Shown here one piece after another: positions 53,421 through 62,291 of a DNA stretch of 64,000 nucleotides. Source of the DNA: Rhizobium sullae (GTDB taxonomy: Bacteria > Pseudomonadota > Alphaproteobacteria > Rhizobiales > Rhizobiaceae); contig NZ_CP104143.1 in NCBI RefSeq assembly GCF_025200715.1, positions 2,356,001 through 2,420,000 on the forward strand, read 5' to 3'. The notes under the pieces are model-generated. The model had not been told where the DNA came from. It worked only from the letters and a program-made list of their open reading frames with translations, and made no database searches. Every line of letters starts with the position of its first letter. The first letter of the stretch is position 1. Position numbers and translations under genes: made by a program.

Positions 53421-53639
53421 TCAATGGCGGTCAGCGCGGAGGGCTGCAGCGATCAGATCGCATTCAAAAGTATGAGCACGCAGTTGCTGATTGAAATCAA
53501 CGAGCTGTTCTGCGGCCAGCGAGCTCGGTTCTCCCCGCAGTAAAATACCCGCAATATGGGCTTCCTGCGCCGCGATGTGCTTTCTGTCTTCCACCACGCG
53601 CCGACGGGAAAGCTCCAAATCTTTCGAAGAATACGCCAT
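53421..53639 (-). CDS. Unknown small protein (72 aa)
   Basis: Hydrophilic helical peptide (LELSRRRVVEDRKHIAAQEAH, then VDFNQQLRAHTFECDLIAAAL). The ribosome site is weak. No family recognised; the frame is plausible but could be spurious. Confidence 0.4.
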   Translation of the reverse strand: MAYSSKDLELSRRRVVEDRKHIAAQEAHIAGILLRGEPSSLAAEQLVDFNQQLRAHTFECDLIAAALRADRH

Positions 53640-53737
53640 GGCGTACTATAGCACGACTTTAAGCCGAAATCTTAATAACGCCAAAATGAAAATCTTCCGA
53701 TCTTCTTTCTGCGAACAGTTTTAAACAACGCTAGCCA

Positions 53738-54556
53738 TCAGCTCTGGCTTTGCATCTGGCTCTGATCTTCGACCTTGACCATGACCGACAGCTTCTCGCC
53801 CGGCGTGCCGATACGCATGCCAGAAACCGGGGCTGCGTCGCGGTAGCAGAGGCCGGAAGCGACGCGGACGTAGCGGGCATCGGGGCAGATGTCGTTTGCC
53901 GGATCGAAGCCGACCCAGCCGAGGTTGGGTATGTGCGCTTCACCCCAAGCGTGCGTCGCGGCCTGCTCGGCTTTCCCCTCCATCATCAAGTAGCCGGAGA
54001 CATAGCGGGCAGGCACGTGCAATGCGCGAGCCGCCGAAACGAAGATGTGGGCATGGTCCTGGCAGACGCCGCTCTTCTTCTCCATCGCCTGTTCGGCGGT
54101 CGTGTCCGTGTTGCTGGTCCCCGGCCTGTAGTCGACGGCTTCGTGGATGGCAGCCATCAGCGCATGCATCCGGGCGAGCTCGTTGTCGCCGTTTATCGTC
54201 CGTATCAGTTCCCTGATAAGCTTGCCGGGCTTGGTGCGCGGCGTGTCGCGCAGGAACAGCCAGAGCGGGCAGAAGCCGGTATGCGGGCCGGTCATTCCGT
54301 TGCGGTCTTCGGTTTCCACCTCGCCCTCGGCGACGATGCGCGTCACCTTCTGTTCGCCTTGCAGCGAGACGAGGTTGACATGGTTGCCGAACTGGTCGTC
54401 GTATTCCACCTCGGGCTTGGCGCCTTCGACATGCAGCGACCAGTTCAGAACCTTCTGCCCGAAGGCTGAGGGCGGCGTCAGGCGCAGCCGCTGCAGCGAG
54501 AACTGCGACGGCTCGTCGTAGTGGTATTCGGTGACATGGCTAATCTTCAGTCTCAT
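53738..54556 (-). CDS. Transglutaminase-like enzyme 3 of the ATP-grasp/alpha-E operon
   Basis: 272 residues. N-terminal region HVTEYHYDEPSQFSLQRLRL as in TgpA-type relatives, then a core with the full triad: Cys165 in SGVCQDHAHIF, His202 in ATHAWGEAHI and Asp218 in GFDPAND. No signal peptide. It lies 12 nt downstream of the alpha-E gene and is the last of the ATP-grasp/alpha-E/transglutaminase set, whose predicted role is synthesis or removal of peptide tags. Confidence 0.9.
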   Translation of the reverse strand: MRLKISHVTEYHYDEPSQFSLQRLRLTPPSAFGQKVLNWSLHVEGAKPEVEYDDQFGNHVNLVSLQGEQKVTRIVAEGEVETEDRNGMTGPHTGFCPLWLFLRDTPRTKPGKLIRELIRTINGDNELARMHALMAAIHEAVDYRPGTSNTDTTAEQAMEKKSGVCQDHAHIFVSAARALHVPARYVSGYLMMEGKAEQAATHAWGEAHIPNLGWVGFDPANDICPDARYVRVASGLCYRDAAPVSGMRIGTPGEKLSVMVKVEDQSQMQSQS

Positions 54557-54568
54557 CTCATGCCCCGC

Positions 54569-55513
54569 TTAAACGTAGAATCGATAGCCGTCGGAAATTT
54601 CCATGCCCAGCTGATTGTTGCGGTTGACGAAATCCTCAAGGAACTCGTGCAACCCTTGGTCCATGACGTCCTTGATCTGCCTCGTTTGCAATGACGTCCG
54701 GATGGCGTCAGCGGTATCGTGAGCCGACAGCCGTTCGCCGCCGTAACTGCTTGATATGTAGCCGAGGTTGCTGACGATCTTTTCGTAGCAATAGGCCAGC
54801 GACCGCGGCATCTGGCCATTCAAGATCAGGAAGTCGGCGATATTGGCCGCCTTGTATTCCTCGTCATAGGCCCAGCTGTAGGAACGGTGCGCTGAAACCG
54901 ACCGCAGGATCGATTCCCACTGGACGTTGTCGATCGAGGACCCCACCTGCGAGATGGATGGCAGCAGCACGTAATATTTGACGTCCAGAATGCGGCTCGT
55001 ATTGTCCGCCCGCTCGATGAAGGTGCCGATGCGCGCGAAGTTATAGAGCTCGTTTCTCAGCATCGAGCCATGAAAGGCCCCGCGGATAAGGCCTGCGCGC
55101 CGCTTGATGACATCGATGACCTCGGGCATCTCGGCCGCCTTGAGGCGCTTGGAAAGCAGGGCCTTGAGCTCGATCCAGCATTCGTTGGTTGCCTCCCAGG
55201 TCTCGCGGGTCAGCGCCGTGCGCACCATGCGGGCGTTGTTGCGGCCGGAATCGATGCAGGACATCACGCTCGACGGATTGGAAAGGTCACGCAGCAGATA
55301 GTCGATCGCATCGGCCCTGGTGAGCTTGGCGTGCCCTTCGTCGTAGGCTTCGCGGACGCCAGCGCTCTGCAGAACACCATCCCAGTCATCATCGCCTGTG
55401 CCGCTTCGGGTCAGCGACATGCGCAGGCCGGCATCGATAAGACGCGCGATATTCTCGCCGCGCTCGATGTAACGGAACATCCAGTAGAGTCCGTTTGCAG
55501 TTCTTCCGAGCAT
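54569..55513 (-). CDS. Alpha-E domain protein (DUF403)
   Basis: 314 residues, helical, with the family motifs MLGRTANGLYWMFRYIERGEN at the start (read as MLGRTANGLYWMFRYIER), then LIRGAFHGSMLRNELYNFARI and FIERADNTSRILDVKYYVLL near residue 185. ATG at 55513 shares one base with the ATP-grasp stop. The domain is always linked with ATP-grasp and transglutaminase genes in known genomes and is thought to be part of the peptide-bond machinery, but no activity has been shown to my knowledge. Confidence 0.9.
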   Translation of the reverse strand: MLGRTANGLYWMFRYIERGENIARLIDAGLRMSLTRSGTGDDDWDGVLQSAGVREAYDEGHAKLTRADAIDYLLRDLSNPSSVMSCIDSGRNNARMVRTALTRETWEATNECWIELKALLSKRLKAAEMPEVIDVIKRRAGLIRGAFHGSMLRNELYNFARIGTFIERADNTSRILDVKYYVLLPSISQVGSSIDNVQWESILRSVSAHRSYSWAYDEEYKAANIADFLILNGQMPRSLAYCYEKIVSNLGYISSSYGGERLSAHDTADAIRTSLQTRQIKDVMDQGLHEFLEDFVNRNNQLGMEISDGYRFYV

Positions 55514-56922
55514 CAATCCTCCAATACCCAAGTGTCTTTGGTACCGCCGCCCTGGCTCGAATTGACGACCAGCGAGCCCTGCTTTAGCGCCACGCGGGTC
55601 AACCCGCCCGGAATGATCTGAACTTTGTCGGAAACCAGCACATAGGGCCGCAGGTCCACGTGACGCGGCGCAATCCCCTTGTTGACGAGGATCGGCACCG
55701 TAGAGAGCGAAAGCGTCGGCTGGGCGATGTAGTTGTTCGGCCGGGCCTTCAGCTTTTCTGCAAAGTCGACCCGCTCCTTCTTCGAGGCCGTCGGGCCGAC
55801 TAGCATGCCGTAGCCGCCGGAGCCGTGCACCTCCTTCACGACGAGTTCTTCGAGGTGCTCCAGCACATATTTCAGGCTGTCTGCCTCTGAGCAGCGCCAT
55901 GTCGGCACGTTTTCGAGAAGCGCCTTCCGGCCGGTATAGAATTCGACGATCTCCGGCATATAGGAATAGATCGCCTTGTCGTCGCAGATACCGGTGCCCG
56001 GCGCGTTGGCGATGGTGATGTTGCCGGAGCGGTAGACATCCATTATGCCCGGAATGCCGAGCGCGGAATCGGCACGGAATGTCAGCGGGTCGAGGAAGTC
56101 GTCATCGACGCGGCGGTAAAGCACGTCGATCGCCTCATAGCCGCGGGTGGTGCGCATCTTCACCTTGCCGTCGATGACACGCAGGTCCGCTCCTTCGACC
56201 AATTCCACGCCCATCATGTCGGCGAGAAACGAATGTTCGTAATAGGCGGAATTGTAGATGCCGGGCGTCAGCACGGCGACGCGCGGCTTGCCCTTGCAGC
56301 CGGGAGGCGCGAGCGAGGCAAGCGATTGGCGCAGCAGATACGGATAATCCTCGACACGCTGGACCTTGTTCTCGTGGAAGAGTTCCGGGAACATCTGCAT
56401 CATGGTTTCCCGGTTTTCCAGCATATAGCTGACGCCGGACGGCGTGCGGGCATTATCTTCCAGGACGTAGAACTGATCCTCTCCGGTGCGCACGATGTCG
56501 GTGCCGACGATATGCGTATAGACGCCACCGGGCGGACGGAAACCGATCATCTCGGAAAGGAACGTGTCGTTCTTCTCGATCAGCTCACGCGGAATGCGGC
56601 CGGCGCGGATAATCTCCTGCTTGTGGTAGATGTCGTCGAGGAAGGCGTTGAGAGCAATCACCCGCTGCTCGATACCCTGAGCGAGCTTGCGCCATTCGCG
56701 GCCGGAGATAATGCGCGGGATGATGTCGAACGGAATGAGCTTTTCGGAAGAGTCCTCGTGCCCATAAACGGCGAAGGTGATGCCGGTTTTCCGGAAGATG
56801 TTTTCCGCGTCGCGGGATTTGGCAATCAGATGCGCCCTGTCTTGGGCATTGTACCATTCGAAATATTTTTCATATGGCTGACGGGGATTTTCATCCCCGG
56901 TGATCATTTCATCAAATGCCAA
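55513..56922 (-). CDS. Circularly permuted ATP-grasp protein (type 2, DUF404/DUF407)
   Basis: 469 residues with the layout of the permuted ATP-grasp family: FDIIPRIISGREWRKLAQGI near 64, then IEKNDTFLSEMIGFRPPGGVY, VLEDNARTPSGVSYMLENRE near 154, GIYNSAYYEHSFLADMMG, YRRVDDDFLDPL, and VVKEVHGSGGYGMLVGP as glycine-rich ATP loop near residue 366. By family it should activate a carboxylate with ATP and join it to an amine. First gene of the minus-strand operon; the 271-bp gap before it holds no gene and likely its promoter. Confidence 0.9.
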   Translation of the reverse strand: MAFDEMITGDENPRQPYEKYFEWYNAQDRAHLIAKSRDAENIFRKTGITFAVYGHEDSSEKLIPFDIIPRIISGREWRKLAQGIEQRVIALNAFLDDIYHKQEIIRAGRIPRELIEKNDTFLSEMIGFRPPGGVYTHIVGTDIVRTGEDQFYVLEDNARTPSGVSYMLENRETMMQMFPELFHENKVQRVEDYPYLLRQSLASLAPPGCKGKPRVAVLTPGIYNSAYYEHSFLADMMGVELVEGADLRVIDGKVKMRTTRGYEAIDVLYRRVDDDFLDPLTFRADSALGIPGIMDVYRSGNITIANAPGTGICDDKAIYSYMPEIVEFYTGRKALLENVPTWRCSEADSLKYVLEHLEELVVKEVHGSGGYGMLVGPTASKKERVDFAEKLKARPNNYIAQPTLSLSTVPILVNKGIAPRHVDLRPYVLVSDKVQIIPGGLTRVALKQGSLVVNSSQGGGTKDTWVLED

Positions 56923-57193
56923 AGGTGTGGCTCCCCTTCTTTTTGTTCATTTGAATACAATGCAAAAGGCAATGCAAGAACCATGCACAGTTCGAAGAGA
57001 AGATTCCTAAAATCGTCAACAGCGCCAAAAACAGGCAAAAAACCGGTATTTAGGCAGCCATGCCGCGAGCACGTGAACGGATGGTCTAGCGGGCACGGCC
57101 AAAAAGTGGGCATGTGATTATTTTCCGCTCGCCCCGCCGACTCAAATCACGCCAGTGGGGTTTTGCTTGCGCGGTGTGCCGCCGGTAGTCCCC

Positions 57194-58417
57194 TCAGTCC
57201 TGCCCGGGGCCGCCGGCGTTGACGATGTCCTCGTCGATTACGGCAAGCGCCCGGTTCAGATGTCCTTCGAAGACGAGGTTCTGCTCGTCCGCGACCACTC
57301 TCAGTTCCGGCATGCCTTCCATGCGCACGACATGCGATTGCCCAAGGCCCTCCTCGATCCCCTGCCGCAGAAGATCGTAGTAGCGCGTGCCCGGCCCGGT
57401 GATTGCGACCGGCATGCGCTCCGTCAGGCTCAGCACGCGCGACAGCCCGTTGCCGAGCGCAAGGCCCGCCTGGCGGAAGGCGAAGGCCGGCATGCGATGC
57501 CCCTGGCGGGCCTGCGCCGCGATCTTGTCAAGTTCGGCGACCGGCACGAACTTCGCCGGGATCGTATCGAGCGGCACCTCGAAGGCCGTTCGAAGGATCG
57601 CATAGAACCCCGCATGCGCCTCGATGCATCCCTTGGCGCCGCAACGACAAAGACCGCCGTTGGCCATGTGCAGCATATGGCCGAAATTCGGCGCCGAGAT
57701 CTCGTGGCCGCCATGCGACGTTCGCCTGACGATGCCAAGACCGATGCTGTGGCCGAGTGAGAGCGCGGCAAGCGAGCGGAAATCCGCGCCCTTTATATTC
57801 TCCTCACGCGCGCCGAGTGCGGCGGCGACGAGCAACGTTTCATTGTCCAGGATAATCTTCGCCTGCCATTCCGGGCGCAGCGCCGATTCGAAATCGATTT
57901 GTTCGCTGCCGAAGATCGGCGACCAGACGAGTACAGGCTCGAGCGAATTCACCAGCCCTTTGCTGCTGATCGAGATCAGCAAGACTTTGTTGCGGCTGAT
58001 CCGGGAACGTTCCAGAATACGCGACAGGCCCGCCTTGACCGCAGCAGCGAAGCGCGCCGCCCCGGCAGGGTCATGCGAACGCTCCTCGCTGAAGCGATCG
58101 ATCAGCTTGCCCGCATAATCCACCAGCGAATACTGTACGGCATCCGACGAGATGATGACCACGATCAGATAGCCGCATTCCCGCCGCTGCCGGAAAAGCA
58201 CGCGCGGCCGCCCTCGCCCGCTTGCCGCCTGGTGCTCCGATTTCTCGATGATCTGCGCCTTTTCGAGATCGGCGGTGATTGCCGAAATCGTCGCGGAGGA
58301 CAGGCGCGTATAGTCGGAAATCTCGGTATGCGCGAGCGCGCCGTGGCGGCGGAGAGCGGCGAGCACCAGCACGCTATTCCTTTGCCGGACCAGCTCCGTG
58401 CTCGATTTGGTCAGCAT
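57194..58417 (-). CDS. xylR: ROK-family repressor, probable xylose regulator
   Basis: 407 residues. N-terminal winged helix (SSTELVRQRNSVLVLAALRR, ISDYTRLSSATISAITADL) followed by a ROK sugar-kinase-like domain with the zinc-type motif GGLCRCGAKGCIEAHAG near residue 260. ROK repressors release DNA on binding sugar. ATG at 58417 with GGGAGAG upstream. It is divergent from xylF across 226 bp, in which lies a perfect palindrome; this makes XylR-like control of xylFHG very likely. The symbol is by context. Confidence 0.85.
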   Translation of the reverse strand: MLTKSSTELVRQRNSVLVLAALRRHGALAHTEISDYTRLSSATISAITADLEKAQIIEKSEHQAASGRGRPRVLFRQRRECGYLIVVIISSDAVQYSLVDYAGKLIDRFSEERSHDPAGAARFAAAVKAGLSRILERSRISRNKVLLISISSKGLVNSLEPVLVWSPIFGSEQIDFESALRPEWQAKIILDNETLLVAAALGAREENIKGADFRSLAALSLGHSIGLGIVRRTSHGGHEISAPNFGHMLHMANGGLCRCGAKGCIEAHAGFYAILRTAFEVPLDTIPAKFVPVAELDKIAAQARQGHRMPAFAFRQAGLALGNGLSRVLSLTERMPVAITGPGTRYYDLLRQGIEEGLGQSHVVRMEGMPELRVVADEQNLVFEGHLNRALAVIDEDIVNAGGPGQD

Positions 58418-58507
58418 GAATGCCGCCCTCTCCCCCGTACCCCGCCCCGCTTTCACACCGAATCTCCAGCCGCTTTTCCGCATTGGAATTTAGCCGGTAG
58501 TGCGGTG

Positions 58508-58556
58508 TTGACAGTTGAAAAAATCTCTGACACTAAATTTCTCGACTGTCGAGAAA
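58508..58556 (+). promoter_or_regulatory. xylF promoter with a perfect 9-1-9 operator palindrome
   Basis: TTGACA at 58508-58513, a 17-nt spacer and a weak -10 CACTAA at 58531-58536 are followed at once by TTTCTCGAC-T-GTCGAGAAA (58538-58556). Position over the expected transcription start fits repression by the divergent ROK regulator. Binding inferred. Confidence 0.6.
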
Positions 58557-58643
58557 ATAATTCATCGTTTTCTGGACAGCGATCCGCGGCGGCCGGAGGA
58601 AGCATTCGGGCTGGGTCGGCCGCAACTCATTCGGGAGGACAAC

Positions 58644-59684
58644 ATGAAGTCTATTTTGAAGCTGATGGCCGGCGCGGCCATCCTCGTTTCCGTACACACG
58701 GCGGCCATGGCTGCCGATCTCGTCGTCGGCGTTTCTTGGTCGAACTTCCAGGAAGAACGCTGGAAGACCGACGAAGCCGCCATCAAGAAGGCTCTCGAAG
58801 CCAAGGGTGCAAAATATATCTCCGCTGACGCACAGTCGTCTGCCGCAAAGCAGCTGACGGACGTCGAATCGCTGATTTCGCAGGGCGCGAACGCCCTCAT
58901 CGTGCTTGCACAGGACTCCGATGCCATCGCCCCGGCCATCGAAAAGGCCGCTGCCGAAGGGATCCCCGTGGTCGGCTACGACCGCCTGATCGAAAACCCG
59001 GCCGCCTTCTACATCACCTTCGACAACAAGGAAGTCGGCCGCATGCAGGCAAAGGGCGTCTTCGACGCAAAACCTGAAGGCAACTACGTCTTCATCAAGG
59101 GCTCCTCATCCGACCCGAACGCAGACTTCCTGTTCTCAGGCCAGATGGAAGTGCTGAAGGCCGCGATCGATGCAGGCAAGATCAAGAGTGTAGGCGAAGC
59201 CTACACCGACGGCTGGAAGCCGGAAAACGCGCAGCGCAACATGGAGCAGTTCCTGACCGCCAACGACAACAAGGTTGATGCCGTTGTTGCCTCGAACGAC
59301 GGCACGGCCGGTGGCGCGATCGCCGCTCTCGACGCACAGGGCCTCGCCGGCTCCGTCCCGGTCTCCGGCCAGGACGCCGACAAGGCAGCACTCAACCGCG
59401 TCGCCATCGGCACGCAGACGGTCTCAGTCTGGAAGGACTCCCGCGAGCTCGGCAAGCGCGCTGCCGAAATCGCTCTCGATCTCGCCGCTGGCAAGACCAT
59501 GGACAAAATCGAAGGCGTTGAGACCTTCAACGGCGGCCCGAAGGGCGTCGCCATGCAGTCCGTGTTCCTGAAGCCGCTGCCGATCACTAAGGACAACCTC
59601 AACGTCGTCATCGACGCGGGCTGGATCAGCAAGGCGGAAGCCTGCCAGGGCGTCAAGGCCGGTTCGATTGCTGCCTGCAACTAA
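58644..59684 (+). CDS. xylF: Xylose ABC transporter substrate-binding protein
   Basis: 346 residues with a signal peptide cut near residue 23 ([11 protein letters not shown]). The mature part is a sugar-binding protein with [56 protein letters not shown] and [20 protein letters not shown]. These fit D-xylose binding proteins. ATG 58644 has GGGAGG 6 nt upstream. A very stable hairpin follows the stop. Confidence 0.92.
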   Translation: MKSILKLMAGAAILVSVHTAAMAADLVVGVSWSNFQEERWKTDEAAIKKALEAKGAKYISADAQSSAAKQLTDVESLISQGANALIVLAQDSDAIAPAIEKAAAEGIPVVGYDRLIENPAAFYITFDNKEVGRMQAKGVFDAKPEGNYVFIKGSSSDPNADFLFSGQMEVLKAAIDAGKIKSVGEAYTDGWKPENAQRNMEQFLTANDNKVDAVVASNDGTAGGAIAALDAQGLAGSVPVSGQDADKAALNRVAIGTQTVSVWKDSRELGKRAAEIALDLAAGKTMDKIEGVETFNGGPKGVAMQSVFLKPLPITKDNLNVVIDAGWISKAEACQGVKAGSIAACN

Positions 59685-59711
59685 ATCGCTGCCGATAGGT
59701 TGAAAATAATG

Positions 59712-59745
59712 CCGGCGCCGCAACGGCAAACCGTTGCGGCGCCGG
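59712..59745 (+). terminator. 15-bp perfect hairpin between xylF and xylH
   Basis: CCGGCGCCGCAACGG and CCGTTGCGGCGCCGG pair fully around a CAAA loop. No T-run, so more likely an mRNA stabiliser or partial terminator that keeps XylF above the membrane subunits, as in other binding-protein operons. The rest of the 266-bp gap (59685-59950) shows nothing else clear. Confidence 0.65.
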
Positions 59746-59950
59746 ATGCGGATCAACGTCCGGCGGCAGCCCCGTAGCGACCGCTGACCCGACCGCACCA
59801 TTGCCCATCCCGACCCGATGCCATCATGGCCGCTGAGACCGGATCTGCAAAGATCGGTGATGGTGATAGTTTAAGAACAGGACGTAGGCGGCGGACGGTG
59901 GCTAACAAAAGCTCCGCGGCTTGCCCAAAAGATGGGGGAACGGCAAACCC

Positions 59951-61264
59951 ATGGCCGACACGGTACATTCCACGACTTCCAACGGGCCGCGCAATGCGGA
60001 GGCCAATCCGGTGGCGCGTTTCTTCCGCGCGACGGAGATCGACACCCGCCTTCTCGGCATGGTCGGCGCGCTGCTGATCATCTGGATCGGCTTCCAGATC
60101 ATGACCGGCGGCCTCTTCCTGACGCCGCGGAACCTCTGGAACCTTTCGGTCCAGACCTCTTCTGTCGCCGTCATGGCGACCGGCATGGTGCTGGTGATCG
60201 TCACCCGCAACATCGACCTTTCCGTCGGCTCCATGCTCGGCTTCTGCGGCATGGTGATGGGCGTCTTGCAGGCGCAGGTGCTGCCGCAATATCTCGGCTT
60301 CAACAGCCCCGCCACCTGGATCATCACGCTTGCTGCCGGCCTTATCGTCGGCGGATCGATCGGCATGCTCCAGGGCATGATCATCGCCTTCCTGAACGTG
60401 CCGTCCTTCATCGTCACCCTCGGCGGGCTTCTAGTCTGGCGCGGCGCCACCTGGTTCGTCACCAGCGGCCAGACGGTCGCGCCGATGGATATCAACTTCC
60501 GCATCATGGGCGGTGGTACGGATGGCTCGATCGGCGCCACCTGGAGCTGGATCGTCGGCGTCATCGCCTGCCTCGCCATCGTTGCCAGCATCGTCAATTC
60601 CCGCCGCCAGCGCCGGCGTTTCGGCTTCCCGCGGCGCCCGCTCTGGGCCGAATACTTCCTGTCTGCCCTCGGCTGCGTGCTCGTGCTCGGCGCGATCGCC
60701 GTCGCCAACAACTATTACTGGCCGACAAACATCGCCAAGAGATATGCGGAGGCAAACAGCATCCCCTGGCCGGAGACCGGCCTCGATATTCCCTACGGCA
60801 TTGCAGTGCCGGTCCTGATCGCCGTCATCGTCGGCGCGATCATGACCTTCATCGCCACGCGCCTGCGCTTCGGCCGGTATGTCTTCGCCATCGGTGGCAA
60901 CCCGGAGGCAGCCGAGCTCGCCGGCATCAAGACCCGCTGGGTCACGATACGCATCTTCGCGCTCATGGGTCTGCTCTGCGCCATCGCCGGTGCAATCTCG
61001 ACTGCCCGCCTCAATGCCGCAACGAACGCGCAGGGCGAATTGGACGAGCTTTATACCATCGCCGCTGCCGTCATCGGCGGCACGTCGCTTGCGGGCGGCA
61101 CCGGCACCATCGCCGGAGCCATGCTCGGCGCACTCGTCATGCAGTCGCTGCAGTCCGGCATGGTGCTTCTTGGCATCGACAGCCCGTTCCAGAGAATCGT
61201 TGTCGGTGCCGTCCTCGTCGTTGCCGTCTGGCTCGACACCGTCTACCGCGCCCGCGCCAAGTAA
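59951..61264 (+). CDS. xylH: Xylose ABC transporter permease
   Basis: 437 residues with about ten to twelve hydrophobic helices. The CUT2 permease motif [19 protein letters not shown] lies near residue 84, and [16 protein letters not shown] near 316. The length and an extra loop match XylH. ATG 59951 is chosen since the family N-terminus starts there. XylG follows after 14 nt. Confidence 0.92.
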   Translation: MADTVHSTTSNGPRNAEANPVARFFRATEIDTRLLGMVGALLIIWIGFQIMTGGLFLTPRNLWNLSVQTSSVAVMATGMVLVIVTRNIDLSVGSMLGFCGMVMGVLQAQVLPQYLGFNSPATWIITLAAGLIVGGSIGMLQGMIIAFLNVPSFIVTLGGLLVWRGATWFVTSGQTVAPMDINFRIMGGGTDGSIGATWSWIVGVIACLAIVASIVNSRRQRRRFGFPRRPLWAEYFLSALGCVLVLGAIAVANNYYWPTNIAKRYAEANSIPWPETGLDIPYGIAVPVLIAVIVGAIMTFIATRLRFGRYVFAIGGNPEAAELAGIKTRWVTIRIFALMGLLCAIAGAISTARLNAATNAQGELDELYTIAAAVIGGTSLAGGTGTIAGAMLGALVMQSLQSGMVLLGIDSPFQRIVVGAVLVVAVWLDTVYRARAK

Positions 61265-61278
61265 GAGGAGTCCGAACC

Positions 61279-62061
61279 ATGACACATCAAAGCACTCCCC
61301 TTGTGGAACTGAAAAACATCTCGATCTCCTTCGGCGGCATCCATGCCGTCGACAACGCCTCGGTCGACCTCTACCCCGGCGAAGTCGTAGCATTGCTCGG
61401 CCATAACGGCGCCGGCAAATCGACACTGATCAAGATCCTCTCCGGCGCCTACAAGCGCGACAGCGGCGACATCCTGATCAACGGGGAAGCGGCCGACATC
61501 CGCAACCCGCGTGACGCCAAGAAATACGGCATCGAGACGATCTACCAGACGCTCGCCGTCGCCGATAACGTCGATGCGGCAGCCAACCTCTATCTCGGCC
61601 GCGAGATCCGAACGAAGTGGGGCACGCTCGATGACGTCGCCATGGAGGCCTCGGCCCGCGAGGTGATGGGGCGCCTCAACCCGAACTTCAAGCGCTTCAA
61701 GGAGCCGGTCAAGGCGCTTTCCGGCGGCCAGCGGCAGTCGGTGGCGATCGCGCGCGCGATCCTCTTCAACGCCCGCATCCTGATCATGGACGAGCCAACG
61801 GCGGCCCTTGGTCCCCAGGAAACGGCGCAGGTCGGCGAACTGATCAAGCAGTTGAAGAAGGAAGGCATCGGCATCTTCCTCATCAGCCACGACATCCACG
61901 ACGTCTTCGACCTCGCCGACCGCGTCTCTGTGATGAAAAACGGCCAGGTCGTCGGCCATGCCCGCACCGAGGACGTCACCAAGGACGAGGTACTCGGCAT
62001 GATCATCCTCGGCAAGGTGCCGCCAAAGGCGATCCCGGGCCCCGGCGCCATGCAGGTCTGA
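61279..62061 (+). CDS. xylG: Xylose ABC transporter ATPase (single-domain)
   Basis: 260 residues with one ABC domain: Walker [10 protein letters not shown] near residue 41, signature [15 protein letters not shown], Walker [12 protein letters not shown] and the switch His in [10 protein letters not shown]. coli XylG has two fused ABC domains, so this is a half-size form that should work as a homodimer. GAGGAG lies about 8 nt before the ATG. Last gene of xylFHG, closed by a terminator. Confidence 0.92.
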   Translation: MTHQSTPLVELKNISISFGGIHAVDNASVDLYPGEVVALLGHNGAGKSTLIKILSGAYKRDSGDILINGEAADIRNPRDAKKYGIETIYQTLAVADNVDAAANLYLGREIRTKWGTLDDVAMEASAREVMGRLNPNFKRFKEPVKALSGGQRQSVAIARAILFNARILIMDEPTAALGPQETAQVGELIKQLKKEGIGIFLISHDIHDVFDLADRVSVMKNGQVVGHARTEDVTKDEVLGMIILGKVPPKAIPGPGAMQV

Positions 62062-62082
62062 ACGGATAGCCCCGTGAACACC

Positions 62083-62117
62083 AAAGTCCGCCGCTCGCAA
62101 GAATGGCGGACTTTTCA
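62083..62117 (+). terminator. Terminator after xylG
   Basis: AAAGTCCGCC (62083-62092) pairs with GGCGGACTTT (62105-62114) around a 12-nt loop, with T-rich sequence after it. Confidence 0.8.
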
Positions 62118-62195
62118 ATTTAAGAGATTGAAGCGAAGGGCAAGCTAGGCTAAGAACCAGCCATCGGACAGGCGATTCAAAACCGCCTTAGGCAT

Positions 62196-62272
62196 GCACC
62201 CGTAGCTCAGCTGGATAGAGTGTTGGATTCCGATTCCAAAGGTCACAGGTTCGAATCCTGTCGGGTGCGCCA
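62196..62272 (+). tRNA. tRNA-Arg (anticodon CCG)
   Basis: Cloverleaf: acceptor GCACCCG pairs with CGGGTGC, D-arm GCTCAGCTGGATAGAG, anticodon stem TTGGA/TCCAA with the 7-nt loop TTCCGAT (anticodon CCG), T-arm ACAGGTTCGAATCCTGT, encoded CCA end. Reads Arg CGG codons. The IS-rich stretch begins 20 bp downstream of its 3' end. Confidence 0.95.
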
Positions 62273-62291
62273 CTTCCTCTCTGTCCGACCC

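Noticed and set aside
54569..55900. A longer, 443-codon version of the alpha-E protein
   Set aside because: The extra N-terminus lies inside the ATP-grasp gene and is shadow-like; the family begins at MLGRT with ATG 55513.
59932..62061. A 709-codon frame that looks like a fusion leading into xylG
   Set aside because: Its first two thirds are an out-of-frame reading of xylH; only the last part is real XylG, which has its own ATG and GAGGAG.
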